Translations under genes and position numbers: made by a program
Notes under the pieces: model-generated
What the model was told of the DNA's origin: nothing
The model's database searches: none
The model's input: only the letters and a program-made list of their open reading frames with translations
Assembly: GCF_947631635.1 (NCBI RefSeq)
Contig: NZ_CANRMB010000002.1
Span: 124,001-188,000 of the forward strand
Length of the DNA stretch: 64,000 nt
Origin: an uncultured Dysosmobacter sp.
GTDB taxonomy: Bacteria; Bacillota; Clostridia; Oscillospirales; Oscillospiraceae
Reading direction: 5' to 3'
Shown here: positions 25,313 to 34,131 of the stretch, piece after piece
How the letters are laid out: every line of letters begins with the position of its first letter
Numbering within the stretch: position 1 is the first letter of the stretch

Positions 25313-27094
25313 TCAGCCCAGCTCGCCTGCCGCGGCCTGGGCGTGCTCCACCAACAGGTTCTGGATGGCCTCGAACTCGCCAAGGCCCCGCACCACGCAC
25401 TCCACCTGATAGCCGGCGGCCTCAAAGGCGGTCTTCCAGGAGTCCTCCTCGTCGCCGGCCATGTCGTTGTTGGCGTGGTCGCCCGCCACGATCATCATGG
25501 GCTGCAGCACCACGCGCTCATAGGTACCCGCCTGCACCAGCGCCAGCACATCGTCCAGAGACGGGGCGGCCTCCACGGTGCCCACGTAGTAGTTCGCATA
25601 GCCGCCGTCCGTCAGCACCTGCTGCATTTTGGCGTACACGGCGTTGGATTCCGCTTCCGTGCCGTGGCCCATGAAGCAGATGGCGGTCTTGCCGTCGTCA
25701 TAGGAGGCGGTGGCGTCCACCATCGCCTTGGCCACGGTCTGGAAGTCCTCGTCGGAGGTCAGCAGGGGCTTGCCGATGGAGATGGATTCAAACGCGTCCG
25801 CGTACTGGGCAACCTCGTTCACCAGGTCATTGTACTCCAGACCGTCCATCAGGTGGGTGGGCTGGATCACCAGGTTCTTCACGCCGTTGTCCACGGCCCG
25901 GTCCAAAGCCTCGCCCACGTTGTCGATGACCTCGCCGTCACGCTCCTTCACGTGGTCGATGATGATCTGACTGGTGAAGCCTCTTCTCACGGAGTAATCC
26001 GGGAAAGCCTTCTCCATAGCCTCCTCGATGGCGCCCACGGTCAGGCGGCGGCTGTCGTTAAAGCTGGTGCCGAAGCTGACCACCAGCAGCTCACTTTCAC
26101 CGATATCGTCCTGGTTCCGGGGATTATCCAGGGAGGCGTCGCCGGTCGTGTAGTCCTCATCCATGGCGGCCTGGGCGTGCTCCACCAACAGGTTCTGGAT
26201 GGCCTCGAACTCGCCAAGGCCCCGCACCACGCACTCCACCTGATAGCCGGCGGCCTCAAAGGCGGTCTTCCAGGAGTCCTCCTCGTCGCCGGCCATGTCG
26301 TTGTTGGCGTGGTCGCCCGCCACGATCATCATGGGCTGCAGCACCACGCGCTCATAGGTACCCGCCTGCACCAGCGCCAGCACATCGTCCAGAGACGGGG
26401 CGGCCTCCACGGTGCCCACGTAGTAGTTCGCATAGCCGCCGTCCGTCAGCACCTGCTGCATTTTGGCGTACACGGCGTTGGATTCCGCTTCCGTGCCGTG
26501 GCCCATGAAGCAGATGGCGGTCTTGCCGTCGTCATAGGAGGCGGTGGCGTCCACCATCGCCTTGGCCACGGTCTGGAAGTCCTCGTCGGAGGTCAGCAGG
26601 GGCTTGCCGATGGAGATGGATTCAAACGCGTCCGCGTACTGGGCAACCTCGTTCACCAGGTCATTGTACTCCAGACCGTCCATCAGGTGGGTGGGCTGGA
26701 TCACCAGGTTCTTCACGCCGTTGTCCACGGCCCGGTCCAAGGCTTCGCCCACGTTGTCGATGACCTCTCCATCACGCTCCTTCACGTGGTCGATGATGAT
26801 CTGGCTGGTGAAGCCTCTTCTCACGGAGTAATCCGGGAAGGCCTTCTCCATAGCCTCCTCAATGGCGCCCACGGTCAGGCGGCGGCTGTCGTTAAAGCTG
26901 GTGCCGAAGCTGACCACCAGCAGCTCATTTTCGCCGATCTCGTCCTGGTTCCGGGGATTATCCAGAGAGGCGTCGCCGGTCTCATAGTTTTCGTCGTCTT
27001 CAGGTTCGTCGGGCTGGCTTTTGCCGCATCCGGCCAGCAGAGTCGCCAGCATGGTGATCGCCATCACCAGTGCCAGCAGTTTCTTCATTTTCAT
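25313..27094 (-). CDS. cbiK: Lipoprotein with two tandem CbiK-type chelatase domains
   Basis: A 593-residue fusion. The signal MKMKKLLALVMAITMLATLL with lipobox LAGC predicts anchoring outside the membrane. Two nearly identical CbiK (anaerobic sirohydrochlorin cobaltochelatase) domains follow, about residues 38-312 and 316-590. Each has LLVVSFGTSFNDSR, a first catalytic His in CFMGHGTEAESN and a second in VAGDHANNDMAGDEEDSW. CbiK inserts Co2+ into sirohydrochlorin; exported CbiK relatives in Desulfovibrio are associated with haem. It is the first gene after a cobalamin riboswitch and precedes a NEAT-like lipoprotein and an ABC importer, so an extracellular role in binding or metallating tetrapyrroles is plausible. 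Canonical CbiK has one domain of about 260 residues. Confidence 0.92.
   Translation of the reverse strand: MKMKKLLALVMAITMLATLLAGCGKSQPDEPEDDENYETGDASLDNPRNQDEIGENELLVVSFGTSFNDSRRLTVGAIEEAMEKAFPDYSVRRGFTSQIIIDHVKERDGEVIDNVGEALDRAVDNGVKNLVIQPTHLMDGLEYNDLVNEVAQYADAFESISIGKPLLTSDEDFQTVAKAMVDATASYDDGKTAICFMGHGTEAESNAVYAKMQQVLTDGGYANYYVGTVEAAPSLDDVLALVQAGTYERVVLQPMMIVAGDHANNDMAGDEEDSWKTAFEAAGYQVECVVRGLGEFEAIQNLLVEHAQAAMDEDYTTGDASLDNPRNQDDIGESELLVVSFGTSFNDSRRLTVGAIEEAMEKAFPDYSVRRGFTSQIIIDHVKERDGEVIDNVGEALDRAVDNGVKNLVIQPTHLMDGLEYNDLVNEVAQYADAFESISIGKPLLTSDEDFQTVAKAMVDATASYDDGKTAICFMGHGTEAESNAVYAKMQQVLTDGGYANYYVGTVEAAPSLDDVLALVQAGTYERVVLQPMMIVAGDHANNDMAGDEEDSWKTAFEAAGYQVECVVRGLGEFEAIQNLLVEHAQAAAGELG
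25332..26999 (-). repeat. Direct duplication of 834 bp inside cbiK
   Basis: The sequence from 25332 recurs from 26166, a period of 834 bases (278 codons), keeping frame. The part nearer the 3' end of the gene is indistinguishable by eye over several hundred bases. Differences cluster at 25906-26160 versus 26740-26999 (for example GCCTCGCCC/GCTTCGCCC and CTCGCCGTC/CTCTCCATC), mostly synonymous. Recent duplication or gene conversion explains this. Confidence 0.9.
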
Positions 27095-27195
27095 CTTGGT
27101 TCCTCCTTCATGTTGTGAAGCGAAGCATACGCTTCGTTTCTCTGATGTATATAAATTTTTACACCAGCACAGTCAGGTACAGGAACATGCGGCAG

Positions 27196-27226
27196 AAAAA
27201 AGCGGTCATCAAAAGATGACCACGAC
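27196..27226 (-). terminator. Riboswitch expression-platform terminator
   Basis: On the minus strand GTGGTCATC...GATGACCGC forms a hairpin followed by TTTTTT. It lies between the cobalamin aptamer and cbiK, so ligand binding probably favours this terminator. Confidence 0.8.
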
Positions 27227-27301
27227 TGCCAGACGCCATAAATGGATGGTACAATCAAGTCCTCGTGATCCGGAATATGGAGACCATATTCCCGTACCAG
27301 C

Positions 27302-27475
27302 AATCGGCAGGTTTCCTGACTCGTAAGTCATCACGCACGACCGTCTTCCCGACGTTCATCAGTGACTGTCATCTGCTGACATAGATCATGCGCTCGTTAC
27401 ATACAGTGACGAGATCGTACAGGCCTTTCACCTGTTTCCCTATTATCCATTCTTTTACAAAAGGATGGCACCGGT
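27302..27475 (-). promoter_or_regulatory. Cobalamin (B12) riboswitch aptamer
   Basis: The minus strand carries the B12-box GAGTCAGGAAACCTGCC at 27306-27322. Upstream are the matching elements of the class: GGTGCCATCC at the 5' side (27465-27474), GGGAAACAGGTGAAA, the GTCACTG...CAGTCACTG helices, and CGGGAAGACGG before the B12 box. With the terminator at 27196-27226 and promoter 27498-27526 this forms a complete transcription-attenuating riboswitch controlling the operon 27094 to 20992. The regulated genes (CbiK-type lipoprotein and BtuCDF-type importer) fit corrinoid control. Confidence 0.92.
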
Positions 27476-27497
27476 TGCTTGCTATTCAGTTTTTGTT

Positions 27498-27526
27498 ATT
27501 GTACCACGGTTTTCGGCCCAATGCAA
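27498..27526 (-). promoter_or_regulatory. Promoter of the riboswitch operon
   Basis: On the minus strand TTGCAT (27521-27526), a 17-base spacer and TACAAT (27498-27503) lie just upstream of the aptamer. The remaining stretch 27540-27790 to the sortase terminator shows no gene. Confidence 0.65.
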
Positions 27527-27795
27527 CACTCTTGTCCCAGTAAAGATCCGCATCCGCAATGAAAACGCTGGACTTGTACCAATTAGCAGTGAGTTCGGGA
27601 TCTGGCGATTTACACAGCGCGCCTCCGCTTTAATTGTCACCGCCGCTTGAGCGCAATCGGCATGTGGTCGGGCGCAGTTTGAAAGCTGAACTTTTAACGC
27701 AGGAAAAGCCCTGCCGCATAAAAAGATGCAGAAACACACCGTAGAAACAAGGATCCTAGCCCCCCGTACCGGTGGTTTTTTTTATACAAAGAAAA

Positions 27796-27834
27796 ACGGC
27801 CCCGCCGGGTTTTATTTCCCGACGGGGCTGTTGA
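27796..27834 (-). terminator. Terminator of the adhesin-sortase operon
   Basis: On the minus strand CAGCCCCGTCGGG pairs with CCCGGCGGGGCCG around AAATAAAA, followed by TTTTTCTTTG, directly after the sortase stop. Confidence 0.85.
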
Positions 27835-27843
27835 AGATACCGC

Positions 27844-28473
27844 TTATATCTGTTCGGATTCACAGCGCACCACCACGCGGGTCGTTCTCGCAGGGGTGCA
27901 GGTGAACAGGGTCAGATCCCAGTCGCCGCTCTCCAGTGTCTCCAAATCATTCCCGCCCACGGTCTCCAGTTCCGTCACCTGGTAGCGGAACACATTGCCA
28001 TCCGCGTCGGTGAAGATCACATCATCCCCAACAACCAGGTCCTTTAACCCGCCGAAATGGCTGCGGTAGTTGTGGGCCGCGATGATGAGGTCGCCCAGAT
28101 AGGCAGAGCCCTCGAAGCGGCAGGGAGACAGCTTTAAATTTGGGTAACTCCACTCGCTCATCACCGGCAGGGACAGCTCCAGTGCCGGGATCTCGATGGT
28201 TCCGATGTAGTCGTGGCCATCTATTGGAATCGTGGGCATTTCCATGGTGGGATCAAGCAGATAGGCCGGGACGGGCTGCTCAGGCTCATGTTCCGGTTCT
28301 GACTGCTCCGCATCAGGCGCATTTTCCTGGGATACGAGGCTGCTCTCCAGATCCTGGAGGGCTCTTTGGGCGGCTTGATCCGCCTGCTGCGCCTCCCGGA
28401 CATTGTTTGAGACAAGGCAGAGGGCCGCTGCCATCAGCAGCAGCCCTCCGCAAATCAAAAGCTTATGCTTCAT
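27844..28473 (-). CDS. Sortase, probably class D-like
   Basis: A 209-residue membrane-anchored transpeptidase that joins LPXTG-type proteins to the cell wall. An N-terminal transmembrane segment (KLLICGGLLLMAAALCLV) is followed by an acidic linker rich in E, P and Q (residues 45-75) and the catalytic beta barrel. The active residues are visible: His in IIAAHNYRSHFG, Cys in LTLFTCTPARTTR and Arg in TRVVVRC. Its start codon lies inside the 3' end of the adhesin gene (11-base overlap), so the two are co-translated. That arrangement implies a sortase dedicated to the adjacent surface protein. Confidence 0.93.
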   Translation of the reverse strand: MKHKLLICGGLLLMAAALCLVSNNVREAQQADQAAQRALQDLESSLVSQENAPDAEQSEPEHEPEQPVPAYLLDPTMEMPTIPIDGHDYIGTIEIPALELSLPVMSEWSYPNLKLSPCRFEGSAYLGDLIIAAHNYRSHFGGLKDLVVGDDVIFTDADGNVFRYQVTELETVGGNDLETLESGDWDLTLFTCTPARTTRVVVRCESEQI

Positions 28474-31400
28474 GCTTTCCGCGATACCGCTTCTTCTCCC
28501 AAATACCGGCGGCGACCATCAAAGCGCCTGCCGCTGTCAGGAGCCACACAGGCCACCAGAGCTGACCAGTCTGGGGAATCTCCGGCGCATCCACTCCGGT
28601 CTTGGGAACATCCGGGTCACCCAGTTCCATGGTTGGATCCGGTTTCTTCGGCTCGTCCGGCTTCTTGGGCTCGTCCGGCTTCTTGGGCTCGTCCGGTTTC
28701 TCCGGCTCGTCCGGCTTATCCGGCTTGTCCGGCTTATCCGGCTTATCCGGCTTGTCCGGCTTATCCGGCTTGTCCGGCTTGTCCGGATCGTCAGGCGTGT
28801 TGGTGACGGTAAAGACCTTGTCAAAGGTGCTTCCCTCTTGGTCGCCGTCCCCTTTGTCATCTTCCTCTTGGTCTTTGTACACAGCGTCCATCAGACTGAG
28901 ATGCAGGGCCTCTGCCGGGTCTAGGGTCTCTGTCAGATGTCCTTTTTCATCAAAGCCCAAATAGACAGTAAGCTTTTCCCCGTTCTCATATACGGTCACA
29001 CCGAACATGTACTCATCGTCCGTTCCTTCGCAGGGGAACAGCATCAAAAATTCATAAGGATCGGCATCGGGGAAAGCGACAAGCTCGCCGTCACAGCAGC
29101 AGACGGTAAACTTCTGATTCGGATTTTCGGGGTTATACGGATTGAGTTCAGGATAATTCGCAAATTCCAATACGTTATCCGTTGCCTGATCATTCCCACA
29201 GACCTTGAGCGCTGTATGTACAGGCCGGAAGCTGTCTGTCGGAAGTTCATCCAGCTTAGCCCCGGTATTAAAATTAAGGAACTCAAAGGCCGTCGCCTCA
29301 CTCCTGTCCTCGGCGTATGGATAAGGATTCTCATCATCAGGCACCTTGAGATATATGGTATAACCGGATTCTACCATGTAAATGTAGTATTTTCCCGCTT
29401 CTCCGGCTTCCATAAAATTAATTGCACCGTAATATGGGTAGTCTTCCTCTTCTCCCTGTTTTACGACCAGAGTATCTTCACCGTTCAGGAAAAGCAGCTG
29501 CTCCTTATTTCCAGGCGTATAGGGCTGAAACGGCCCGCTGCTGGAGTTGCTGCTAAAGGTCAAAGCAATAGAGCCGCTGCCGCCATCAGGCGTATAGACC
29601 ACCTGAACAGGATAGGAGGTACCGGGGCTCAGTGTCTCCGGCTTCTCCGGCTCTGCCGGTTCCTCCGGTTCTCCCGGCTCCTCCGGCTTCGGATCTGCCA
29701 GGCCGTATGTGGGGGTATAGCCGTCCGGCACATTCAGTTCCCGCACAGTATATTCGTGGGACTCCAGCGGGATCTTGATATGCTGACCCGTCGCCTCGGC
29801 GTACGAACCATAGGCGGAATAGGTCCAGCGCTCATAGGGAACGTGCTTGAACTCGTCCTTCCAGTCGTCCGCGCGCAGCGTGACCTTGTAGGAGGTGTCC
29901 ACTCCGTTTTCCACCAGGCAGATCTCGACCTCGTCCCCGCTGTGATCCTTCTTGTCAGCGTCAGCCCAGATCTTCTCGACCGGGATGGAGGTCGTGTTTT
30001 CGTGGATCTCCCGATAGGATTCGCTATAGATTGTGCCGATTTGGGTCTGCCAGCCGGCGTTTTCAGGTATGAAAACATTGACGCCCACATATCGTTCCTC
30101 GATCACGACCCAGAAATGCGCTTCATCTTCATCCGGTATGTCATTCACCTGAACGGTGAACTCCTTCTTGCCCGGTCCAACCTTAACAGTTCCGACCTTC
30201 TTTCTGTTGAAATACAGGGTTGCAGTGATGTCATCATACTTCTCCCTAATGGGGAAGTTCAGACTGCCGGTTATGGTGACGTTATAGGTGCCGTCACCAT
30301 TATCAGTGACGACCCAGTCTTCGGAATCCAGATCGTAGGCGACAAAATGGGGGTATTTGGGCGTGACCGAGATCCTCTGGAAGGTCAGGTTCTTATCAGC
30401 ATCCGGCTGCGTGCAAAGGTTGAATCCATCCAGATACAAAGGATTTCCATTCTCAAACCGCGATTCTTCATCCCTGAGGTAATACTCGTCGGCCTCAACA
30501 TGCAGGGGTTTTGAGGCATCCAAAGTGTGCCCCGGCGGCAGGATAAGCTTATTCTCGTAATCGTTGGCGTGCAAGCTTCCGTTGTCATCCACTGTCACCG
30601 GGATATTCCCCAAATACCGCAAACCACCCCACCATAACTCGATTACGGACGCTTCATAGCTTCCATAGCTGTTCAGCGCGTTATCCTCGCTACGACCGGT
30701 GTCATAGCAAAAATCTATGTAAATTTCGCGGCTTTCCTCGGGATAGAGGACACTGGGGAACCACTGAAGGCTATCATGTTCGCCTAAATACCACATCTGC
30801 CGGATGTCATCCGGATCATATGGCAGCAGACAGACACTGTTATAGAAGGAGGTCATGCCAAGGGCCCAGGTATGGCCGTTGATCTCCGTGGTGAGCGCGA
30901 AATAATCGCCTTCCACCGTGGTGAATCCGTCATCGGCCGTACCCTCGTTCTCGCCTTCCGCGGCCATCGCGGGGGCGGCAAAGGACCACAGGTAGTCGCG
31001 CACGGTGTTGACGTCCTCTTCTGCCTGTGCGGGGTCCGATACATAGCTGTCGGACTTGTGGACCTCATAGGAGGTATGGGCCCAGCCCTCGCTGGATTCA
31101 TAGCCCCAGGGTCCGTCATCCCGGGGATTGGTGATGGTGTAGATGGCGGCCTGGATGCCCGCCATGATCTCGTCCGCGCCGCAGCCGGCGGAGACCTCAT
31201 AACCGGCCTGCTCCATGTTGGAGAGGAACTCCCTCTCCGTCACATAGGGGTAGCAGTTGGGGATGATGGCTCCAAGGGCGGCCTTCTGCTCGGCACTGAA
31301 GCCCTCATAGTCCTCCAGGCTGACGGCCGTGTACTGGCCGGGCTCGGTGAAAGTGGGCATGCCATTCTCGTAATCGGCGCAGTAGCTGACTGTGTAGTTG

Positions 31401-33484
31401 TTCTTGCCGTTGTATTTCGGGCTGGACGGCTTGAATCTTCCGGTGCCGTCATCCATCAGAATGAAGTTTTCCACGCCGGTGCCGTCGTTCAGCAGGTGCT
31501 GGCTGCCCTGATAGACCGAGTAGAGCCCGCCGAAGCTGACGGTGTCCGGATCCAGATCCTTTTTAAGCGCGGCAGCAGGCAGATCCTCTGTATCCGGGTC
31601 CAGTACCTCGGCCAGATAATAGGCGCAGCGCTCCGGGGCGTCTTCGGAAACGCCGGCGCAAATGTACTGCCAGATGCCGAGATATGTGTCGCTGCCATTG
31701 CTGAGATAGGCATAAGCCTGATCTGTGACCGGCTCAATGGTGATCTCAGCCGGTTTGCTGGAGATGCTGGGCGTCTGCGATGCGGCCCGGCCCTCGCTGG
31801 GCTTCAAATAGAGGCCCGTGTTGTTGTTCTGGAAAACCGCTTGATTTTCGCTTGAGACAGATGCGGTCCACAAAATGTCCTGCCCATTGGTGTAGAAAAT
31901 ATCGTCCACGGAAGCCTCGCAGGGCGCGGCGCCGTACACACCGCTGACACCGATATTCTCATTCGGGCAGAGGGAGTTGTTCGTCAGGTTGTCCGCGCCG
32001 TACCGGGCCAGGCGTCCATTTCCGCTCAAAGCATAGTGCAGGCGGTTGAACTCCGTTGCGCTGATGATGGCGTATGTCTCGCCGTCGCTGATGTCGCTCC
32101 AGTCCACAAGGCGCAGCATCGTTCCCTCAGGGACCGCCGTGGTGCTGCCCGCTGTCTGCTGCTCCTTTTGCAGGAGCTTGGCAAAATAGAACCGGGCGGC
32201 CAAAGCTGGATCGGTCGTTACACAGAACGTGTCTCCATCCAGCGCCACATACTGGCCGTCTCCTGTCGCAAGCAGGGCGGAGCTGCCATCCTTGTCCGCA
32301 AGGAAAAAGTCGCAGTTCATATTGCCCAGCAGCGTGTCGGTCGGCGCCAGATACTCGTTGGAAGCGCAGCTGCGGATATACTTGTAATAACCGCTTTCTG
32401 CCGGTCTTTCACGGTCGTTGTTCACGGTCCAGAGAACATTCTGATCCGGCGAGGACAGGCTTACGCCAACAGCGGCCTCCCCGTCCAGTTCCAGGGGAGC
32501 GGAGCATTGGGCCATGCCTGTGATTGCGATGTAATTTCCATCCGCCTCCGTGAAGATCACGTATTGATCGTCTCCGTAGACCTGATTCGGCGAAACGATC
32601 CTTGCGCGGAAATCCCTTTGCGGAAGCAAAGACGGAAAGAGTGTCCCCTCCGGAGGCTCCGGTTCATCCGGCTCCTCCTGAATCTCGGCAAAGTAAAAAA
32701 CGGTCTCGTTGAGTCTCTCTGTGATCCGAAACAGCTGCCCCGGCTGCGGCTCCGGGTCAGAATTCGACCGCTGGAGATATACCGTTTTGGTAGAGCTGTC
32801 AGCAAGAGACAGCATTCCGTTTTCGTTGATCTCCAGGCCGCTTGCCGTCTCCGTCTCGCTGACGGCAAGACTCTCCCCGTCGTCAGAGACGGTTAAATAG
32901 CTCCCGTTATTTTGAATGATCAGCCCTTCTTCCGTCTGGTTCAGAGACCAGCCCAGGCCCTTTTGCGCCAGATAGATGGTGCTGCCGGGAGCAGCGCAAG
33001 CATCGCGGGCCATTCCCAGGCTTTCTGTGGCGGCCGCGTCGGCGCCGATACCATAGGTATGGCCGCCCCATACGCACGAGGTAAATATTACATAGGATCT
33101 GCTCCCATCAAGGATCAGCTGATCCGGCGCGACAGTGATTGCGGTCTCCTCCGCATCCTCTGCGCTGACCGACATAAGCGCGATCTCTTCCTCCCCAGCC
33201 AGTTCGCCTTCCGCGCCGTTGGCGGGTTCTTCGGCTTCCGTGTCCGGCTGTTCAGCCTCCACGCCGGCCTGGTCCGCCGGCTGTTCGGATTCGTCCGTCT
33301 CCGCGTCAGCCGGATCTTCCGCTTGCTCGGTCTCATCGGTCTCCATATCGGCCGAATCCGCCGCCTGTTCGATCTCATCAACCTGCTGGGCATGAGCCGA
33401 TAACGGTATGTTGCCGACAAACATACAAAATGCCATCAGAACTGCCAACATGGAAGATAGCCGCTTTCTTTTGAAACTCCTCAT
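28463..33484 (-). CDS. Very large LPXTG-type thioester adhesin
   Basis: A 1673-residue cell-wall-anchored surface protein. A signal peptide (MRSFKRKRLSSMLAVLMAF... up to AHA-QQ) is followed by an acidic E/D/A-rich stretch (residues 35-110) and a long N-terminal region. A thioester domain follows: Cys702 in VSYCADYE and Gln778 in AGIQAAIYTI are the pair that forms the internal thioester in such adhesins. A Cna-B-like domain lies at about 1165-1260 (VEKIWADADKKDHSGDEV to YTVRELNVPDGY), followed by further beta domains and a Pro-rich stalk of repeated KPD/EPKK units. The sorting signal IPQTG (1636-1640) has a hydrophobic helix and a basic tail. VPKTG twelve residues before IPQTG is a second possible motif. 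ATG 33484 is the start of the signal peptide. The gene lies downstream of a candidate invertible promoter segment. Confidence 0.9.
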   Translation of the reverse strand: MRSFKRKRLSSMLAVLMAFCMFVGNIPLSAHAQQVDEIEQAADSADMETDETEQAEDPADAETDESEQPADQAGVEAEQPDTEAEEPANGAEGELAGEEEIALMSVSAEDAEETAITVAPDQLILDGSRSYVIFTSCVWGGHTYGIGADAAATESLGMARDACAAPGSTIYLAQKGLGWSLNQTEEGLIIQNNGSYLTVSDDGESLAVSETETASGLEINENGMLSLADSSTKTVYLQRSNSDPEPQPGQLFRITERLNETVFYFAEIQEEPDEPEPPEGTLFPSLLPQRDFRARIVSPNQVYGDDQYVIFTEADGNYIAITGMAQCSAPLELDGEAAVGVSLSSPDQNVLWTVNNDRERPAESGYYKYIRSCASNEYLAPTDTLLGNMNCDFFLADKDGSSALLATGDGQYVALDGDTFCVTTDPALAARFYFAKLLQKEQQTAGSTTAVPEGTMLRLVDWSDISDGETYAIISATEFNRLHYALSGNGRLARYGADNLTNNSLCPNENIGVSGVYGAAPCEASVDDIFYTNGQDILWTASVSSENQAVFQNNNTGLYLKPSEGRAASQTPSISSKPAEITIEPVTDQAYAYLSNGSDTYLGIWQYICAGVSEDAPERCAYYLAEVLDPDTEDLPAAALKKDLDPDTVSFGGLYSVYQGSQHLLNDGTGVENFILMDDGTGRFKPSSPKYNGKNNYTVSYCADYENGMPTFTEPGQYTAVSLEDYEGFSAEQKAALGAIIPNCYPYVTEREFLSNMEQAGYEVSAGCGADEIMAGIQAAIYTITNPRDDGPWGYESSEGWAHTSYEVHKSDSYVSDPAQAEEDVNTVRDYLWSFAAPAMAAEGENEGTADDGFTTVEGDYFALTTEINGHTWALGMTSFYNSVCLLPYDPDDIRQMWYLGEHDSLQWFPSVLYPEESREIYIDFCYDTGRSEDNALNSYGSYEASVIELWWGGLRYLGNIPVTVDDNGSLHANDYENKLILPPGHTLDASKPLHVEADEYYLRDEESRFENGNPLYLDGFNLCTQPDADKNLTFQRISVTPKYPHFVAYDLDSEDWVVTDNGDGTYNVTITGSLNFPIREKYDDITATLYFNRKKVGTVKVGPGKKEFTVQVNDIPDEDEAHFWVVIEERYVGVNVFIPENAGWQTQIGTIYSESYREIHENTTSIPVEKIWADADKKDHSGDEVEICLVENGVDTSYKVTLRADDWKDEFKHVPYERWTYSAYGSYAEATGQHIKIPLESHEYTVRELNVPDGYTPTYGLADPKPEEPGEPEEPAEPEKPETLSPGTSYPVQVVYTPDGGSGSIALTFSSNSSSGPFQPYTPGNKEQLLFLNGEDTLVVKQGEEEDYPYYGAINFMEAGEAGKYYIYMVESGYTIYLKVPDDENPYPYAEDRSEATAFEFLNFNTGAKLDELPTDSFRPVHTALKVCGNDQATDNVLEFANYPELNPYNPENPNQKFTVCCCDGELVAFPDADPYEFLMLFPCEGTDDEYMFGVTVYENGEKLTVYLGFDEKGHLTETLDPAEALHLSLMDAVYKDQEEDDKGDGDQEGSTFDKVFTVTNTPDDPDKPDKPDKPDKPDKPDKPDKPDKPDEPEKPDEPKKPDEPKKPDEPKKPDPTMELGDPDVPKTGVDAPEIPQTGQLWWPVWLLTAAGALMVAAGIWEKKRYRGKHEA

Positions 33485-33835
33485 CGTCTTTTCTCTTTCC
33501 TTTCTTACTGCTCTCTGAAATACCATTTTTAGTAAATACAGACGCAGGCATTTGCAATTGTTTTGCTTGCCGCAAAAAACGCATTCTCCAACGGAAGCTT
33601 CATATACATTGATTTCGATTTACAGGAATTGCTCCAAGGCTGGATGCAGCAAGGACATATATTGAAAAGTATGGAAAAACTATGACTGGGCGAGAACTAT
33701 AGAATTTCTTGTGAAACCTGTACTTTTCTGTATCAGCATACAGATAGGAGGTTTGTGCTGCCTGCATGAAACAGGTACGTTATGCCCTTTTGCAGAAAAG
33801 CAGGTTTTAATCATCGTCTCCCTGTTCCCGGAAAA

Positions 33836-34124
33836 ACATAATTTACATTATGTAGTAGTTTCCCGACTGCCAAAACCGTATTTTTCCGATATGCCGCTTT
33901 TTCAGGCATACGAGATACACCTCCACTCCACCTTCTTGAAGATATCGGTTTGGGGGTGTATTTGTGCTGCGATTTTCTTCCAACCTCTGCGTAAAATCGC
34001 ATTTTTTCTCGTTTTTCCGCCGAGGTCTACTTGACTTTTTTAGTTCAATAATTTATTATTTGTTATGCTTCAATCTGTTACGTAGTTTTATGTAACTTCT
34101 TACGAAACATAATGTAAATTATGT
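33836..34124. other. Candidate invertible promoter segment bounded by 18-bp inverted repeats
   Basis: 33836-33853 and 34107-34124 are exact reverse complements of each other (18 bp). Each is itself built of arms ACATAAT and ATTATGT around a 4-base asymmetric core, TTAC on the left and GTAA on the right: the layout of a tyrosine recombinase crossover site. The 253-bp interior holds the promoter at 34031-34059. The right site ends eight bases before the stop of the recombinase gene. Outer flanks match in direct orientation (GTAGTTT after both), which is a caveat. The rest of the 648-base gap (33485-33835) shows only a small hairpin at 33727-33744. Confidence 0.6.
34031..34059 (+). promoter_or_regulatory. 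Strong sigma-A promoter facing away from the adhesin gene
   Basis: TTGACT (34031-34036), a 17-base spacer and TATTAT (34054-34059) on the plus strand. In the present orientation it reads toward the 3' end of the convergent recombinase gene. If the segment 33836-34124 inverts, it would point at the adhesin-sortase operon with a leader of about 400 bases. Confidence 0.7.
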
Positions 34125-34131
34125 TGTAGTT

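Noticed and set aside
25332..26999. CbiK duplication as a pure assembly artefact
   Set aside because: Clustered base differences between copies (25906-26160 versus 26740-26999) show two real, slightly diverged copies, although long reads are still the final test.
27091..27303. 70-codon minus-strand frame over the riboswitch platform
   Set aside because: It overlaps the terminator and the aptamer edge of the cobalamin riboswitch and has no domain.
28620..28800. Short regular repeats resembling a CRISPR or tandem repeat array
   Set aside because: They encode the KPD/EPKK stalk of the adhesin in frame; no spacers, no cas genes.
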